DNA from: Nocardioides sp. 503
GTDB lineage: Bacteria; Actinomycetota; Actinomycetes; Propionibacteriales; Nocardioidaceae
Direction: 5' to 3'
DNA length: 64,000 nt
Assembly (NCBI RefSeq): GCF_004522095.1
Contig: NZ_SPUI01000007.1
Span: 62,001 to 126,000 of the forward strand
Part shown: piece after piece, positions 17,805-26,637 of the stretch
Numbering within the stretch: the first letter of the stretch is position 1
Layout: the number at the start of each line of letters is the position of its first letter
The notes under the pieces: generated by a model
What the model was told of the DNA's origin: nothing
Database searches by the model: none
What the model saw: only the letters and a program-made list of their open reading frames with translations
Program-made: the position numbers and the translations under genes

Positions 17805-17975
17805 CGCGGTCCAGCGGACGGCGTCGTCGACCAGGTCGGCCAGGGCGTGGACGCCGCGCAGGTCCTCGCGCTCGCCCATCAGGGCGGTCAGGCCGCGTGC
17901 GTGACGCAGCTTGAAGGCGTCGCGGCGCTCGCGGGCGGCATCGGTCTCTTCGGCGGTGACGATGTTGTCTGCCAT
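17802..17975 (-). CDS. Small charged helical protein of unknown function (57 aa)
   Basis: ATG 17975 is preceded by AGGGAG at 7 nt. The product 'MADNIVTAEETDAARERRDAF' continues as a mostly helical, highly charged chain ending 'DDAVRWTA'. No Cys, membrane span or known motif. Its TGA stop lies in the last palindrome of the repeat cluster. Confidence 0.5.
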   Translation of the reverse strand: MADNIVTAEETDAARERRDAFKLRHARGLTALMGEREDLRGVHALADLVDDAVRWTA

Positions 17976-18100
17976 CGGGGGTCTCCCTCTGTCTCTCGGT
18001 GCTGCGGGTGGTGAGACCACTGTGGCTGCGCAAGATGCCCGGGAGGTTGACCCCGAGTTACAACGAGGTCTCATGAGCCCCGCGGCGACGTGATCCGGCT

Positions 18101-18106
18101 TACATT
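18101..18106 (+). promoter_or_regulatory. -10 box of a leaderless promoter for the SnoaL-like gene
   Basis: TACATT is followed by 7 nt and the GTG at 18114, which decides the start over upstream in-frame codons. Confidence 0.6.
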
Positions 18107-18113
18107 GCTCGCT

Positions 18114-18563
18114 GTGACCGACTACGAGGACATCTGCCAGCTCAAGTACCGCTACCTGCGCACGCTCGACACGAAGGACTGGGAAGCCTTCGAGGCCTGC
18201 TTCCAGCCCGACGCCACGGGCGACTACAACGGCCTGGTCTTCGACGACCGGGCGGCGCTGGTCTCCTACATGAAGGAGAACCTCGGCGAGGGCATGATCA
18301 CCATGCACCAGGTGCACCACCCCGAGATCACCGTCGAGGGCGACGAGGCCACGGCGCGCTGGTACCTCGAGGACCGCGTCATCGTCGAGGCCTTCCGCTT
18401 CATGCTCGAGGGCGCGGCCTTCTACTCCGATCGCTACGTGCGTACGCCGGAGGGCTGGCGGGTCGCGCACACCGGCTACCGCCGTACCTTCGAGCTCTCC
18501 TACAACCTCGACGACCTGCCCAGCCTCAAGATCAACGGCCCGGGCGTGCACACCCACACCTGA
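18114..18563 (+). CDS. SnoaL-like (NTF2-fold) polyketide-cyclase/dehydratase family protein
   Basis: A 149-residue protein of the SnoaL_4 kind: 'DYEDICQLKYRYLRTLDTKDWEAFEACF' is the family's N-terminal helix with the Asp/Trp pattern. 'MHQVHHPEI' and 'ARWYLEDRVI' carry the pocket His and strands, and 'GWRVAHTGYRRTFE' ends the cone. Relatives include ring-hydroxylating-dioxygenase-like and steroid-isomerase-like enzymes; substrate unknown. It is a single gene between repeat elements. Confidence 0.8.
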   Translation: MTDYEDICQLKYRYLRTLDTKDWEAFEACFQPDATGDYNGLVFDDRAALVSYMKENLGEGMITMHQVHHPEITVEGDEATARWYLEDRVIVEAFRFMLEGAAFYSDRYVRTPEGWRVAHTGYRRTFELSYNLDDLPSLKINGPGVHTHT

Positions 18564-18565
18564 GC

Positions 18566-18628
18566 GGTAGTCCCTGACGTTCGTGTCATCAAGAGCGCCC
18601 TCAGACGACACGAACGTCAGGGACTACC
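18566..18628. terminator. Bidirectional terminator and repeat element of the TAGTCCCT family
   Basis: Two perfect 22-bp arms (18566-18587 and 18607-18628) are separated by 19 nt. They start with GGTAGTCCCTGACG and lie between the convergent SnoaL-like and eccC genes. They share a TAGTCCCT-n-ACGT core with the palindrome at 10581-10649. Confidence 0.75.
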
Positions 18629-18640
18629 TCGAGGGCTGAC

Positions 18641-21600
18641 TCAGAGGGTGGGGTCGGTCCAGGCGGTCTGGATGACCTCGGTGCCGCGGTCGCGGGTGAT
18701 GAGGCGTCCGCGGCCGGCGGGCAGCGGGATCGGGCGCAGGTTGCCGAGCAGGGGACCCTCGTCGGGGCTGCCGGAGAGCAGCAGTCCCGGCATGGCGAGG
18801 TCGCGCATCGACTGGATGACCGGCTCGTAGAGCGCGCGCGACGCGCCACCGGAGCGGCGGGCCACGACGACGTGCAGCCCGACGTCGCGCGCCTGCGCGA
18901 GCAGCGGCTGGAGCAGCGCGACCGGCGAGGTCTGCTGGGTCGCGACGAGGTCGTAGTCGTCGACCACCACGAACACCTCGGCCCCGGTCCACCAGGTCCG
19001 GTTGCGCAGCTGCTCGGGCGTCACGTCCGGGCCCGGGATGCGGCTCTCGAGGTACGTCGCCAGGTCCTTGATCGCCGGCGTGGCCTGCGTCGCGGACGTG
19101 AGGTAGTTGAGCAGGTAGTCCTCGGGCACCTCGCCCAGCAGCGAGCGCCGGTAGTCGACCACGACGAGCTGCGCCTGCTTGGCCGAGCGCGTCCGCATCA
19201 CCTCGTGGATGTAGGTGCGCAGGATCGAGCTCTTGCCGGACTGCCCGTCGCCGAAGATCAGCAGGTGCGGCTCGGCGTCCGGGTCGAGGGCGACCGGGGC
19301 CAGCTCCTTCTCGTTGATGCCGAGCACGAGGCGCAGGTCCTCGGTGCCGTCGCGCTCCTCGTCGGCCACGGGGCCTGCGGCCACGCCGGCGAGCTCACGC
19401 AGCTGCGCCAGCTCGATGCGCTCGGGCAGCAGCCGCAGCTTGGGTCCGGCCGGGCCGCGCCAGGCGGTGGCGACGCGGCTGATCAGCTCGTCGACGCCGT
19501 CGCCCAACGACGCGGCGTCCGGGTCGCCGTCGATGCGCGGGAGTGCGCCGAGGAAGTGCAGCTTGCTCTGCACCAGGCCGCGTCCGGGCCGGCCGGTCGG
19601 GACCAGCTGGGCGATCTTGCGGTCGATCTCGGAGTCGAGCGCGTCACCCAGGCGCAGCTCCAGCCGGGTGCCGAACAGGTCGCGCATCGCGGCGCGGAAG
19701 TCGGCCCACCGCGCGGCGCCGGTGACGATGTGGAGCCCGAACGTCAGGCCGCGCGAGGCGAGCTGCTGGATCTCCAGCTCGAGGTCGTCGAAGTCCGAGC
19801 GCAGCGTGCTCCAGCCGTCGATCACCAGGAAGACGTCGCCGTAGCCGTCGTCGACGCGGCCCTGCGCGCGGCGGGTCCGGTAGGTCTCGATCGAGTCGAT
19901 GCCGTTGGCGCGGAAGTAGGCCTCGCGCCGGTCCACCACGCCCGAGACCTCCGCCATGATCCGGCGTACGACGTCGGGCTCCGAGCGCGTGCCCACGCCC
20001 GAGACGTGGGGCAGCCGGGTCAGCGGCGCGAACGTGCCGCCGCCGAAGTCGAGCACGAAGAACTGCGACTCCTGCGGCGTGGTGGTCAGCGCCATGCTGG
20101 TGACGATGGTGCGCAGCATCGTGCTCTTGCCGCTGCGCGGGCCGCCCACGACGGCCACGTGCCCCGAGGCGCCGCTCAGGTTGATGGTCAGGGTGTCGCG
20201 GCGCTGCTCGCGCGGGCGGTCCACCGTGCCGAGCGGGACGACCAGCCCGCCGAGGGCGCGCCACTGCTGCGAGACGAGGCCCAGCTCGGGGTCCTCGCCG
20301 AGGTCGCTCATCAGCTCGTCGAGGGTGTCGGGGACGTCGAGCGGCGGCAGCCAGACCTGGTGCGCCGCCGGGCCGTGGCCGACCATGTGCTCGACGGCCA
20401 GGTCGAGCAGCGTCTCCTGGCTGTCCGGCTCGACCTCGGGCTGGACCTCCGGCTCGGGCTCGTTGACCTCGAGCTTGTGCACCTCGGAGATCGTGAACGG
20501 CAAGATGCCTTGGAGGTGCCCGCCCTCGTCGCGCCGGACCCGCACGCGCCCGGTGGCCGGCGGCCCCGAGACGTACGCCGCCTTGAACCGCGTCATCGAG
20601 GTCGGGTCGGGCTTGAGGAAGCCCAGGCCCGGCACGGCCGGCAGCTCGTAGGCGTCGGGCACGCCCAGCACCGCCCGCGACTCCTGGGCGCTGAAGGTGC
20701 GCAGACCGACGCGGTAGGACAGGTGCGACTCCAGCCCGCGCAGCCGGCCCTCCTCCAGGCGCTGCGAGGCGAGCAGCAGGTGCAGGCCGAGCGAGCGGCC
20801 GAGGCGACCGATGGCGACGAACAGGTCGATGAACTCCGGCTTGGCCGACAGCATCTCGGAGAACTCGTCGACGACGAGGAACAGCGACGGCATCGGGTCC
20901 AGCTCCTCGCCGGCGACCCGTGCCTTCTCGTAGTCGCGGATCGAGGCGTAGTTGCCTGCGTCGCGCAGCAGCTCCTGGCGGCGCACCATCTCCCCGGACA
21001 GGGCGTCCTGCATGCGGTCGACGAGCGTGAGCTCGTTGGCGAGGTTGGTGATGACGGCCGAGACGTGAGGCATCTCGGACATGCCCGCGAAGGTGGCGCC
21101 ACCCTTGAAGTCGACGAGCACCATGTTGAGCTGCTCGGGGGAGTGCGTCATCGCGAGCCCGAGGACGAGCGTGCGCAGGAACTCCGACTTGCCGGAGCCG
21201 GTCGCGCCGATCACCAGGCCGTGCGGGCCCATGCCCTGCTGGGCGGACTCCTTGATGTCGAGGTGGACCAGGCCGCCGCCCTCGCCGAGGCCGATCGGCA
21301 CCCGGAGCCGGTCGCGCGCCGGGCGCGGACGCCAGGCGGCGGCGGGGTCGAAGCGGCGTACGTCGCCCAGGCCCAGCAGGTCCATGAAGTCGGTGGGGCC
21401 GGTGATCTCGCCGGTGCTCACCGCCTCCGGGGCGCCGGAGCTCACGGTGTGCATGGGCGTCAGCCGGCGCGCGAACGCCTCGGCGGTGGCGAGGTCGCAC
21501 TGGTCGCCCTTGGCGCGGATCTCCTCCTCGCGCAGCCGCAGCGCGACCACGGGGACCTTGTTCTCGTCGTCGATCGCCGGGCCGTCGAGCTGGATGCGCA

Positions 21601-22672
21601 GGCGGCTGGGGTCGTCGAGCTCGCCCCAGCGCGCGGGCAGGTCGAGCACGGTCACACCGTGCAGGCCGTCCGGCGGGATGACGTGGTTGCCCGGCGGGAG
21701 CTCGACGCCGTCGGTCACGAGCAGGATGTGGGGCGTGGCCGGCCGCTCGTCGGCGCCGAAGCGCGGACGGTCGCTGAGGTCGGGCGGCAGCAGGTTGGCC
21801 AGGTCGGCCAGCGACGTCGTGACCATCCGCATCGGCCCGACGGCGTCGCTCTGCTCGGCGCTGAGGGCGTGCGGCAGCCACTTGATCCAGTCCCAGTGGG
21901 CCAGGTGCATCTCCGAGGACAGCACGGCCAGGACCAGGTTGTCGGGGGAGTGGAACGCCGTGGCGGAGCAGATGATGGCGCGCGCGAGGCTGCGCGCCTC
22001 CTCCTCGTCGCCGCAGATCTCCACCCGGTCGAAGGCCCGCAGGTCGATCGAGGCCGGCAGGTCCGGCTGGAGCCGGTGGACGACGAGCAGCCGGTGCAGC
22101 GCGGAGGCGGCCGCCGGGTCGACCTCGTCGATCGGGGCGCTCTCGGGCGGCACCAGCTCGAGGGCGAGCGGCTGCGCGCAGAGGCCGTAGCGCACGTGCA
22201 GGAACTGCGGGTCGCTCGAGACGTGCTCCCAGATGCGGGAGCGCTCCTCGGCCATCGCCGGCAGGGAGGCCGGGTCGGGGTGGTGCCAGGTCAGCGCGCG
22301 GCGCTGCTGGTCGGCGGACTCGCGCGCGACCTTGCGGACGTTGCTGAGGTAGCGCAGGTACTCCGTGCGGGAGCCGGTGACCTGCTGCGCGCGCTGCTTC
22401 CGCTGACGGTCGACCTGCACGAGGATGAAGCCGACGGTGGCGAAGAGGAACATGCCGGCGGCGATGAAGCGGATGCCGTTGCTGCTGCCGGTCCGCGCGC
22501 CCATGGTCGCGACCAGCACGATCGAGCCGAGGCTGCCCAGCATCGGGATGGCGTTCATCATGACGCCGGCGGCGCCCTCGGCGGGCTGGATCTGGGGCGG
22601 CGGCTGCAGGACCAGCTGCCCGGTGGGCATCTCCGGCTCGTCCACCCGTGCCCCGCGAAGCGTCGTGCTCAC
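18641..22672 (-). CDS. eccC: EccC, FtsK/SpoIIIE-type motor ATPase of the ESX type VII secretion system
   Basis: The 1343-residue motor that recognises WXG100 substrates and powers export. The N-terminus has two membrane helices ('GVMMNAIPMLGSLGSIVLVA' and 'RFIAAGMFLFATVGFILV'). Three ATPase modules follow, with Walker A motifs 'GATGSGKSEF' (about 487-496), 'GGPRSGKSTM' (about 845) and 'GDGQSGKSSI' (about 1144). Only module 1 has an Asp-Glu Walker B ('LFLVVDEFSEM'); module 2 has 'VFLVIDGW' and module 3 'VFVVVDDYD'. It is a fused EccCab arrangement in one chain. GTG 22672 is chosen for its AAGGGG ribosome site. Transcribed away from the rest of the ESX genes. Confidence 0.93.
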   Translation of the reverse strand: MSTTLRGARVDEPEMPTGQLVLQPPPQIQPAEGAAGVMMNAIPMLGSLGSIVLVATMGARTGSSNGIRFIAAGMFLFATVGFILVQVDRQRKQRAQQVTGSRTEYLRYLSNVRKVARESADQQRRALTWHHPDPASLPAMAEERSRIWEHVSSDPQFLHVRYGLCAQPLALELVPPESAPIDEVDPAAASALHRLLVVHRLQPDLPASIDLRAFDRVEICGDEEEARSLARAIICSATAFHSPDNLVLAVLSSEMHLAHWDWIKWLPHALSAEQSDAVGPMRMVTTSLADLANLLPPDLSDRPRFGADERPATPHILLVTDGVELPPGNHVIPPDGLHGVTVLDLPARWGELDDPSRLRIQLDGPAIDDENKVPVVALRLREEEIRAKGDQCDLATAEAFARRLTPMHTVSSGAPEAVSTGEITGPTDFMDLLGLGDVRRFDPAAAWRPRPARDRLRVPIGLGEGGGLVHLDIKESAQQGMGPHGLVIGATGSGKSEFLRTLVLGLAMTHSPEQLNMVLVDFKGGATFAGMSEMPHVSAVITNLANELTLVDRMQDALSGEMVRRQELLRDAGNYASIRDYEKARVAGEELDPMPSLFLVVDEFSEMLSAKPEFIDLFVAIGRLGRSLGLHLLLASQRLEEGRLRGLESHLSYRVGLRTFSAQESRAVLGVPDAYELPAVPGLGFLKPDPTSMTRFKAAYVSGPPATGRVRVRRDEGGHLQGILPFTISEVHKLEVNEPEPEVQPEVEPDSQETLLDLAVEHMVGHGPAAHQVWLPPLDVPDTLDELMSDLGEDPELGLVSQQWRALGGLVVPLGTVDRPREQRRDTLTINLSGASGHVAVVGGPRSGKSTMLRTIVTSMALTTTPQESQFFVLDFGGGTFAPLTRLPHVSGVGTRSEPDVVRRIMAEVSGVVDRREAYFRANGIDSIETYRTRRAQGRVDDGYGDVFLVIDGWSTLRSDFDDLELEIQQLASRGLTFGLHIVTGAARWADFRAAMRDLFGTRLELRLGDALDSEIDRKIAQLVPTGRPGRGLVQSKLHFLGALPRIDGDPDAASLGDGVDELISRVATAWRGPAGPKLRLLPERIELAQLRELAGVAAGPVADEERDGTEDLRLVLGINEKELAPVALDPDAEPHLLIFGDGQSGKSSILRTYIHEVMRTRSAKQAQLVVVDYRRSLLGEVPEDYLLNYLTSATQATPAIKDLATYLESRIPGPDVTPEQLRNRTWWTGAEVFVVVDDYDLVATQQTSPVALLQPLLAQARDVGLHVVVARRSGGASRALYEPVIQSMRDLAMPGLLLSGSPDEGPLLGNLRPIPLPAGRGRLITRDRGTEVIQTAWTDPTL

Positions 22673-22739
22673 GCTCAACCGTCCCCTTGCCGTCGACCGG
22701 TGGTGCCCGAGAGGGCCGGGCACCGCTCTCAGCGGTGGC

Positions 22740-22770
22740 TTGATGATAGGCGTACGTCAACGATTAGGCT
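22740..22770 (+). promoter_or_regulatory. Candidate promoter of the plus-strand ESX genes
   Basis: In the 141-bp gap between eccC and eccD1, TTGATG (22740-22745) and TAGGCT (22765-22770) are separated by 19 nt. The gap must also hold the eccC promoter, for which I see no convincing spacing. Confidence 0.35.
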
Positions 22771-22813
22771 GCCCACGACCGGACGGGCTCGTCCGGACCC
22801 TTCGGGAGGCGAC

Positions 22814-24202
22814 GTGAGCGGGTCGGGCAACGGGGCGGCCGCGGGTGCGGCCGACGCGGTCGCGCTGACCGTGCTCGGTCCCTCCGGCGCGCTCGACCTC
22901 CTGGTGCCGGCCGGTGCCTCGGCCCACGACGTGGCCCTCGAGTACGCCGCCCAGGCCGGCGTCAGCGCCCCGCCGACGATCCACACGCGGGTGGGCGACC
23001 CGCTCGCCCCCGACGCCACCCTCGAGAGCGCCGGCATCGGCGCCGGCTCCCTCGTGGTCGCCCTGGCGGAGTCCGCCGCCCGCCCCACCGTGACCGGCCG
23101 CCGCCGCCGGGCGACGACAGGACCGGCGCCACGCCAGAGCCCGCCGGGCGCGCTCTCGGTGCTGTGGTTCTGCGTCAGCACGGCCGCCGCGCTGCTCGCC
23201 GGCTGGTTCGCCTCGCAGCAGGAGCCCTCCGAACAGCGCACCGCCACCGTCGTCCTGCTCGGCGTCGCCGCCGCGATCGGGGTGCTGCCGGTCGGTCGCT
23301 ACGCCGCGCACCGGATCCTCGCCGCGCCCGCCTTCGCCGCGGCGGCGGCGTTCGTGGTGGCGTGGGACCCCGCACCCGAGCGGCTGCCCACGATCGTCGG
23401 TGTCGCCGCCCTCACCGGCGCGGTCACCGCCGCGGTGGCGCGCGCCCTCGACCGCCACTCCGAGGAGGCGTTGCGGGTCTGGGTGTCCGTGGGCATCGGC
23501 GTCTTCGTGGTGACCTGCGGCGCCGCGCTCCTCGACCTCCGGCCCCAGGTGGCGTGGGCCGTGCTGCTGGTCGCGGCCATGCTCGCCGCGCGGTTCGTGC
23601 CGATGCTGGCGATCGACGTGCCGGACCAGTTCCTGATCGACCTGGAGCGGCTGGCCGTCACGGCCTGGTCGGCGCGCGACCGACCCACCGGACGCCGTGG
23701 CCGGATCGTCGTACCCCCGCGTGCGGTGGAGGTCGTGGCCGTGCGCGGCACCCGCATCGTCACCGCGTCGTCGGCCGCGATCCTCGCGGTCACCGTGGTG
23801 TCGGCGCCCCTGCTGCTGGCCACCGCCACCCAGCGCCCCGACGCCCTCGGCGCGCGCTGCCTCGTGGGCTTCGCCGGCTGCTCCCTGCTGTTCGTCGCGC
23901 GCACCTACCGTCACGTCGCGGCCCGAGCGCTGCTGCGCGTGGCGGGCCTGGTGTGCGGGCTCGCGCTGCTGGTCCTCCTCTTCGACGTCCTGCAGACCGA
24001 CACGCTGCTGGTGGTGGGGATCCTGGCCGTCGTGGTCGCCGCCCTGCTGCTGCTGGTCTCCGTGGCTCTCGGCAGGGGGTGGCGCTCGGCCTGGTGGTCG
24101 CGCCGGGGCGAGGTCGCCGAGTCGGTCTGCGGGTCCTTCGCCGTGGGCTCGCTCGTCGTCGCCGTGGGGCTCTTCCGGCAGCTGTGGGAATTGACAGGCT
24201 GA
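22814..24202 (+). CDS. eccD: EccD-like ESX channel protein, first paralogue
   Basis: A 462-residue protein: an N-terminal ubiquitin-like (YukD) domain ('LTVLGPSGALDLLVPAGASA' to 'GSLVVALAES') is followed by about 11 membrane helices from residue 115 to the end, the EccD plan. EccD dimers line the ESX channel. GTG 22814 follows GGAGG at 4-7 nt. It is only distantly similar by eye to the second EccD-like protein at 25267, so the two may form a heterodimer. It is the first gene of the plus-strand ESX cluster, 144 nt upstream of the WXG100 pair. Confidence 0.8.
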   Translation: MSGSGNGAAAGAADAVALTVLGPSGALDLLVPAGASAHDVALEYAAQAGVSAPPTIHTRVGDPLAPDATLESAGIGAGSLVVALAESAARPTVTGRRRRATTGPAPRQSPPGALSVLWFCVSTAAALLAGWFASQQEPSEQRTATVVLLGVAAAIGVLPVGRYAAHRILAAPAFAAAAAFVVAWDPAPERLPTIVGVAALTGAVTAAVARALDRHSEEALRVWVSVGIGVFVVTCGAALLDLRPQVAWAVLLVAAMLAARFVPMLAIDVPDQFLIDLERLAVTAWSARDRPTGRRGRIVVPPRAVEVVAVRGTRIVTASSAAILAVTVVSAPLLLATATQRPDALGARCLVGFAGCSLLFVARTYRHVAARALLRVAGLVCGLALLVLLFDVLQTDTLLVVGILAVVVAALLLLVSVALGRGWRSAWWSRRGEVAESVCGSFAVGSLVVAVGLFRQLWELTG

Positions 24203-24346
24203 GGTTTAGGGGTCCTGCCTCCGGGTAGACACCTGCTTGTCCGGATCGCACGCCGAGAAGGACCACGAACCACCTGGCACCACTGCCACACGAAGAGAAC
24301 CCACGATGCGCGGCGACATGCCGCCACACATGAAGGAGCAGGCGAC

Positions 24347-24667
24347 ATGTCGGAAAACTCCAACGAGTTCGGCCAAGGCGAAGGTGTACTCACCCGCGCC
24401 GCTGGAATGGTGGCGGACGCTCGCACCGACTTCAACAACATCAGCCGTCAGCTGACGGACCAGATCTCCTCGGTCCAGGGCCGCTGGGGCGGCCAGGGCG
24501 CCACGGCGTTCTTCGCCCTGCAGCAGGCGTGGACCGAGAAGCAGCAGACGATCGTCGACGCGCTCAACGAGTTCGAGAACTCCCTCGGCGTCACCGAGCG
24601 GGACAACGTCAACACCGACGAGTCCCAGGGCACGAACTTCGCCAACCTGACCCACAAGCTCGGCTGA
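24347..24667 (+). CDS. WXG100 protein (EsxB/CFP-10-like)
   Basis: A 106-residue helical hairpin with the W-x-G turn in 'RWGGQGATAFFALQQAW'. The upstream helix is 'MVADARTDFNNISRQLTDQI' and the downstream one 'QQTIVDALNEFENSL'. The product would pair with the next gene's product as the exported heterodimer. A C-terminal YxxxD/E-type signal is not obvious: the end reads 'ANLTHKLG'. The ATG is preceded by AGGAGCAGGCGAC. Located in the middle of the ESX locus. Confidence 0.88.
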   Translation: MSENSNEFGQGEGVLTRAAGMVADARTDFNNISRQLTDQISSVQGRWGGQGATAFFALQQAWTEKQQTIVDALNEFENSLGVTERDNVNTDESQGTNFANLTHKLG

Positions 24668-24693
24668 CCGCCGCACTCAGACCAAGGAGAACG

Positions 24694-24993
24694 ATGATGA
24701 GCATGGATGGAATCAAGGTCAACCACGGCGCGGTCGACCAGGCCGCCGCCGACATGTACCAGAAGGTCAAGGACATCGACGACCGGATGAACCGTCTGGA
24801 GTCCGAGCTCGAGCCGCTGCGCAGCCAGTGGGTCGGTCAGGCCCAGTCGCAGTACACCGTCTCGAAGGCCAAGTGGGACAACGCGATCCAGGAGATGCGC
24901 GACCTCCTCGACAAGAGCAGCCAGACGGTCTACCAGTCCAACGCCGAGTACCAGGCCGCCGACAAGCGCGGCGCGGCGCAGTTCGAGATCTGA
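24694..24993 (+). CDS. WXG100 protein (EsxA/ESAT-6-like)
   Basis: A 99-residue WXG100 protein with 'LRSQWVGQAQSQYTVSKAKW' holding W-V-G at the hairpin turn. The first helix is 'GAVDQAAADMYQKVKDIDDRM' and the second 'NAIQEMRDLLDKSSQTVYQS'. The tail 'SNAEYQAADKRGA' contains Y-x4-D, close to the YxxxD/E export signal. ATG 24694 follows AAGGAGA. It is the cotranscribed partner of the preceding gene (26-nt gap), and a strong hairpin follows. Confidence 0.9.
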   Translation: MMSMDGIKVNHGAVDQAAADMYQKVKDIDDRMNRLESELEPLRSQWVGQAQSQYTVSKAKWDNAIQEMRDLLDKSSQTVYQSNAEYQAADKRGAAQFEI

Positions 24994-25016
24994 TCTCACT
25001 GCCCGATGGACACGAC

Positions 25017-25056
25017 GGCGAGGGGGCCGGCACCGCGAGGTGTCGGCCCCCTCGCC
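25017..25056 (+). terminator. Strong hairpin after the WXG100 pair
   Basis: An 18-bp stem (25017-25034 against 25039-25056, one G-T pair) with a GCGA loop. It probably ends or attenuates the transcript so that the small substrates are made in excess of the downstream membrane proteins. The next 210 bases to eccD2 hold no gene. Confidence 0.75.
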
Positions 25057-25176
25057 GATGCGGCCATCAGCCCTGTCCCGGGTCGGGACACCGCGACACG
25101 AGCGCCGGTGGACCGATGACGACGACGCCGCCCCCGGTGTGATCGACTGACGCCCGGCAGGGCGCGGACGGGCCGG

Positions 25177-25182
25177 TAGCAT
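25177..25182 (+). promoter_or_regulatory. Candidate -10 box for eccD2-eccB-mycP
   Basis: TAGCAT lies 84 nt before the eccD2 start, beyond the terminator at 25056, so these genes may have their own promoter. No clear -35 is seen. Confidence 0.35.
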
Positions 25183-25266
25183 CCGGCTCGCTCGTGAAGG
25201 CCGGCCGCGGCCGGACCCACCTGCCGGCTCGCACAGTGACCGCTGCGAACACCTGAGGGAGAGACG

Positions 25267-26634
25267 ATGACCCAGGCCCCGACCACATCCTCGGGACTGG
25301 TGCGGGTGACGGTGACGTCGGGCACGCGCCGGGTGGACCTCGTGCTGCCGGGCGCGGTGCCGGTGGCCGAGCTCGTCCCCGAGCTCGCCCGGAGCGTCGG
25401 CCTCCTCGACTCCAGCACCGTCTACGGCGGCTACCGCCTGGTCACCTCGGAGGGGCGTCGTCTCGCCCCCGACTCGGGGCTCACCCTGCAGGGGGTCGAG
25501 GACGGCGGGACGCTCACCGTCACGGCCGGCATCGACGAGGACCCGCCGCGCGTCTACGACGACGTGGTCGAGGCCATGACGGACGTCGTCGAGCGTGACC
25601 TCAAGCCGTGGCAGCCGGCGTCCGGGCGGCGGGCCGCGCTCACCGCGGCCGCGCTCCTGATGACCCTGGGCGCCGTGGCGCTGCTGATCCAGGACGGCCA
25701 GCAGCTCGCCGCCGTGGCCGCCGCGACGGTGGCGTTCGCGCTGGTCGCCGCGGCGATCGTGCTGTCGCGCGCCGAGCGCGAGGCCGAGGCAGCGGTCGCA
25801 GTGGCCTGGATGGCCGCCGGGTACGCCGCCGTGGCGGGGCTGATGCTCGCGCCCGACGGTCCGCTCTTCGACTACCCCGTCGCCTGCGCCGGCGCCGGCG
25901 CGCTGCTCGCCGGGGTGGTCTGCCTCGTGGGCCTCGGCGAGGGCCGCACGCTGGTGCTCCCGCCGGTCGTGGTCGGCGCGGTCTTCCTGGCCGTCGGCCT
26001 GCTGCTGCACGCCACCGACCTCCGGGCGGCGGCGGTGCTGACGGTCGTGCTCACCGTGGTCGTCATGATCGGCAGCGTGTTCCCCTGGCTGGCGCTCGGC
26101 GTCACCGGCACCTCGGTCGACCAGCTCTACTCCGACGCCGACATCACCGCCGACCCCGCCGACGTCGACCCCTCCCAGGTCGGGGCGGACGCTCGCGTCG
26201 CGCACGAGATCCTGGTCTCCATCTCCGGCACGGTCGGCCTGCTCCTGCTCGCGATCGCACCGCTCGCGGTCTCGCTCGGGCTCTTCGGGACGCTGCTGGC
26301 CGTCGACGCCTGCCTCATCGTCATGCTCCGCACCCGCCAGTACCGCACCGGCTCGGAGGTCCTGGTGGGCCTCGGCTCCGGCGTGGTCGGGCTGGTCTCG
26401 ACGGCGGTGTCCCTGCTGGTGCAGTTCCCGCAGTGGCACCCGATCACGGCGGTGGTGCTCGCCGCGTCCGGTGGGGTGCTCCTCGCGTCCACGCTGCTGC
26501 CCGGCTCGCCGTCGGTCCGCCGGGGCCGCCTGGGCGACGTCCTCGAGAGCGTCGCGCTGCTCACCCTGCTGCCCCTGCTCGTCCTGGCCATCGGCGTCTT
26601 CGACGTGGCCCAGTCCGTCACCTCCCCGGGCTAG
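25267..26634 (+). CDS. eccD: EccD, ESX channel protein, second paralogue
   Basis: A 455-residue EccD: an N-terminal ubiquitin-like domain ('VRVTVTSGTRRVDLVLPGAVPVAELVPEL' to about residue 95) and an acidic linker ('DEDPPRVYDDVVEAM') precede about 11 membrane helices. The linker-plus-TM layout is the classical EccD form and is closer to the family than the 22814 protein. ATG 25267 follows GAGAGACG. It lies 3 nt upstream of eccB. Confidence 0.88.
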   Translation: MTQAPTTSSGLVRVTVTSGTRRVDLVLPGAVPVAELVPELARSVGLLDSSTVYGGYRLVTSEGRRLAPDSGLTLQGVEDGGTLTVTAGIDEDPPRVYDDVVEAMTDVVERDLKPWQPASGRRAALTAAALLMTLGAVALLIQDGQQLAAVAAATVAFALVAAAIVLSRAEREAEAAVAVAWMAAGYAAVAGLMLAPDGPLFDYPVACAGAGALLAGVVCLVGLGEGRTLVLPPVVVGAVFLAVGLLLHATDLRAAAVLTVVLTVVVMIGSVFPWLALGVTGTSVDQLYSDADITADPADVDPSQVGADARVAHEILVSISGTVGLLLLAIAPLAVSLGLFGTLLAVDACLIVMLRTRQYRTGSEVLVGLGSGVVGLVSTAVSLLVQFPQWHPITAVVLAASGGVLLASTLLPGSPSVRRGRLGDVLESVALLTLLPLLVLAIGVFDVAQSVTSPG

Positions 26635-26637
26635 ACG

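Noticed and set aside
18872..24202. Very long open frame on the plus strand antisense to eccC
   Set aside because: High-GC shadow frame with Arg/Gly/Ala-rich composition and no domains; only its last part (from 22814) is the real eccD1.
24191..24231. TTGACA near the end of eccD1 as promoter of the WXG100 genes
   Set aside because: No -10 hexamer at 16-19 nt; TAGGGG is too near and TAGACA too far. Left as unproven.
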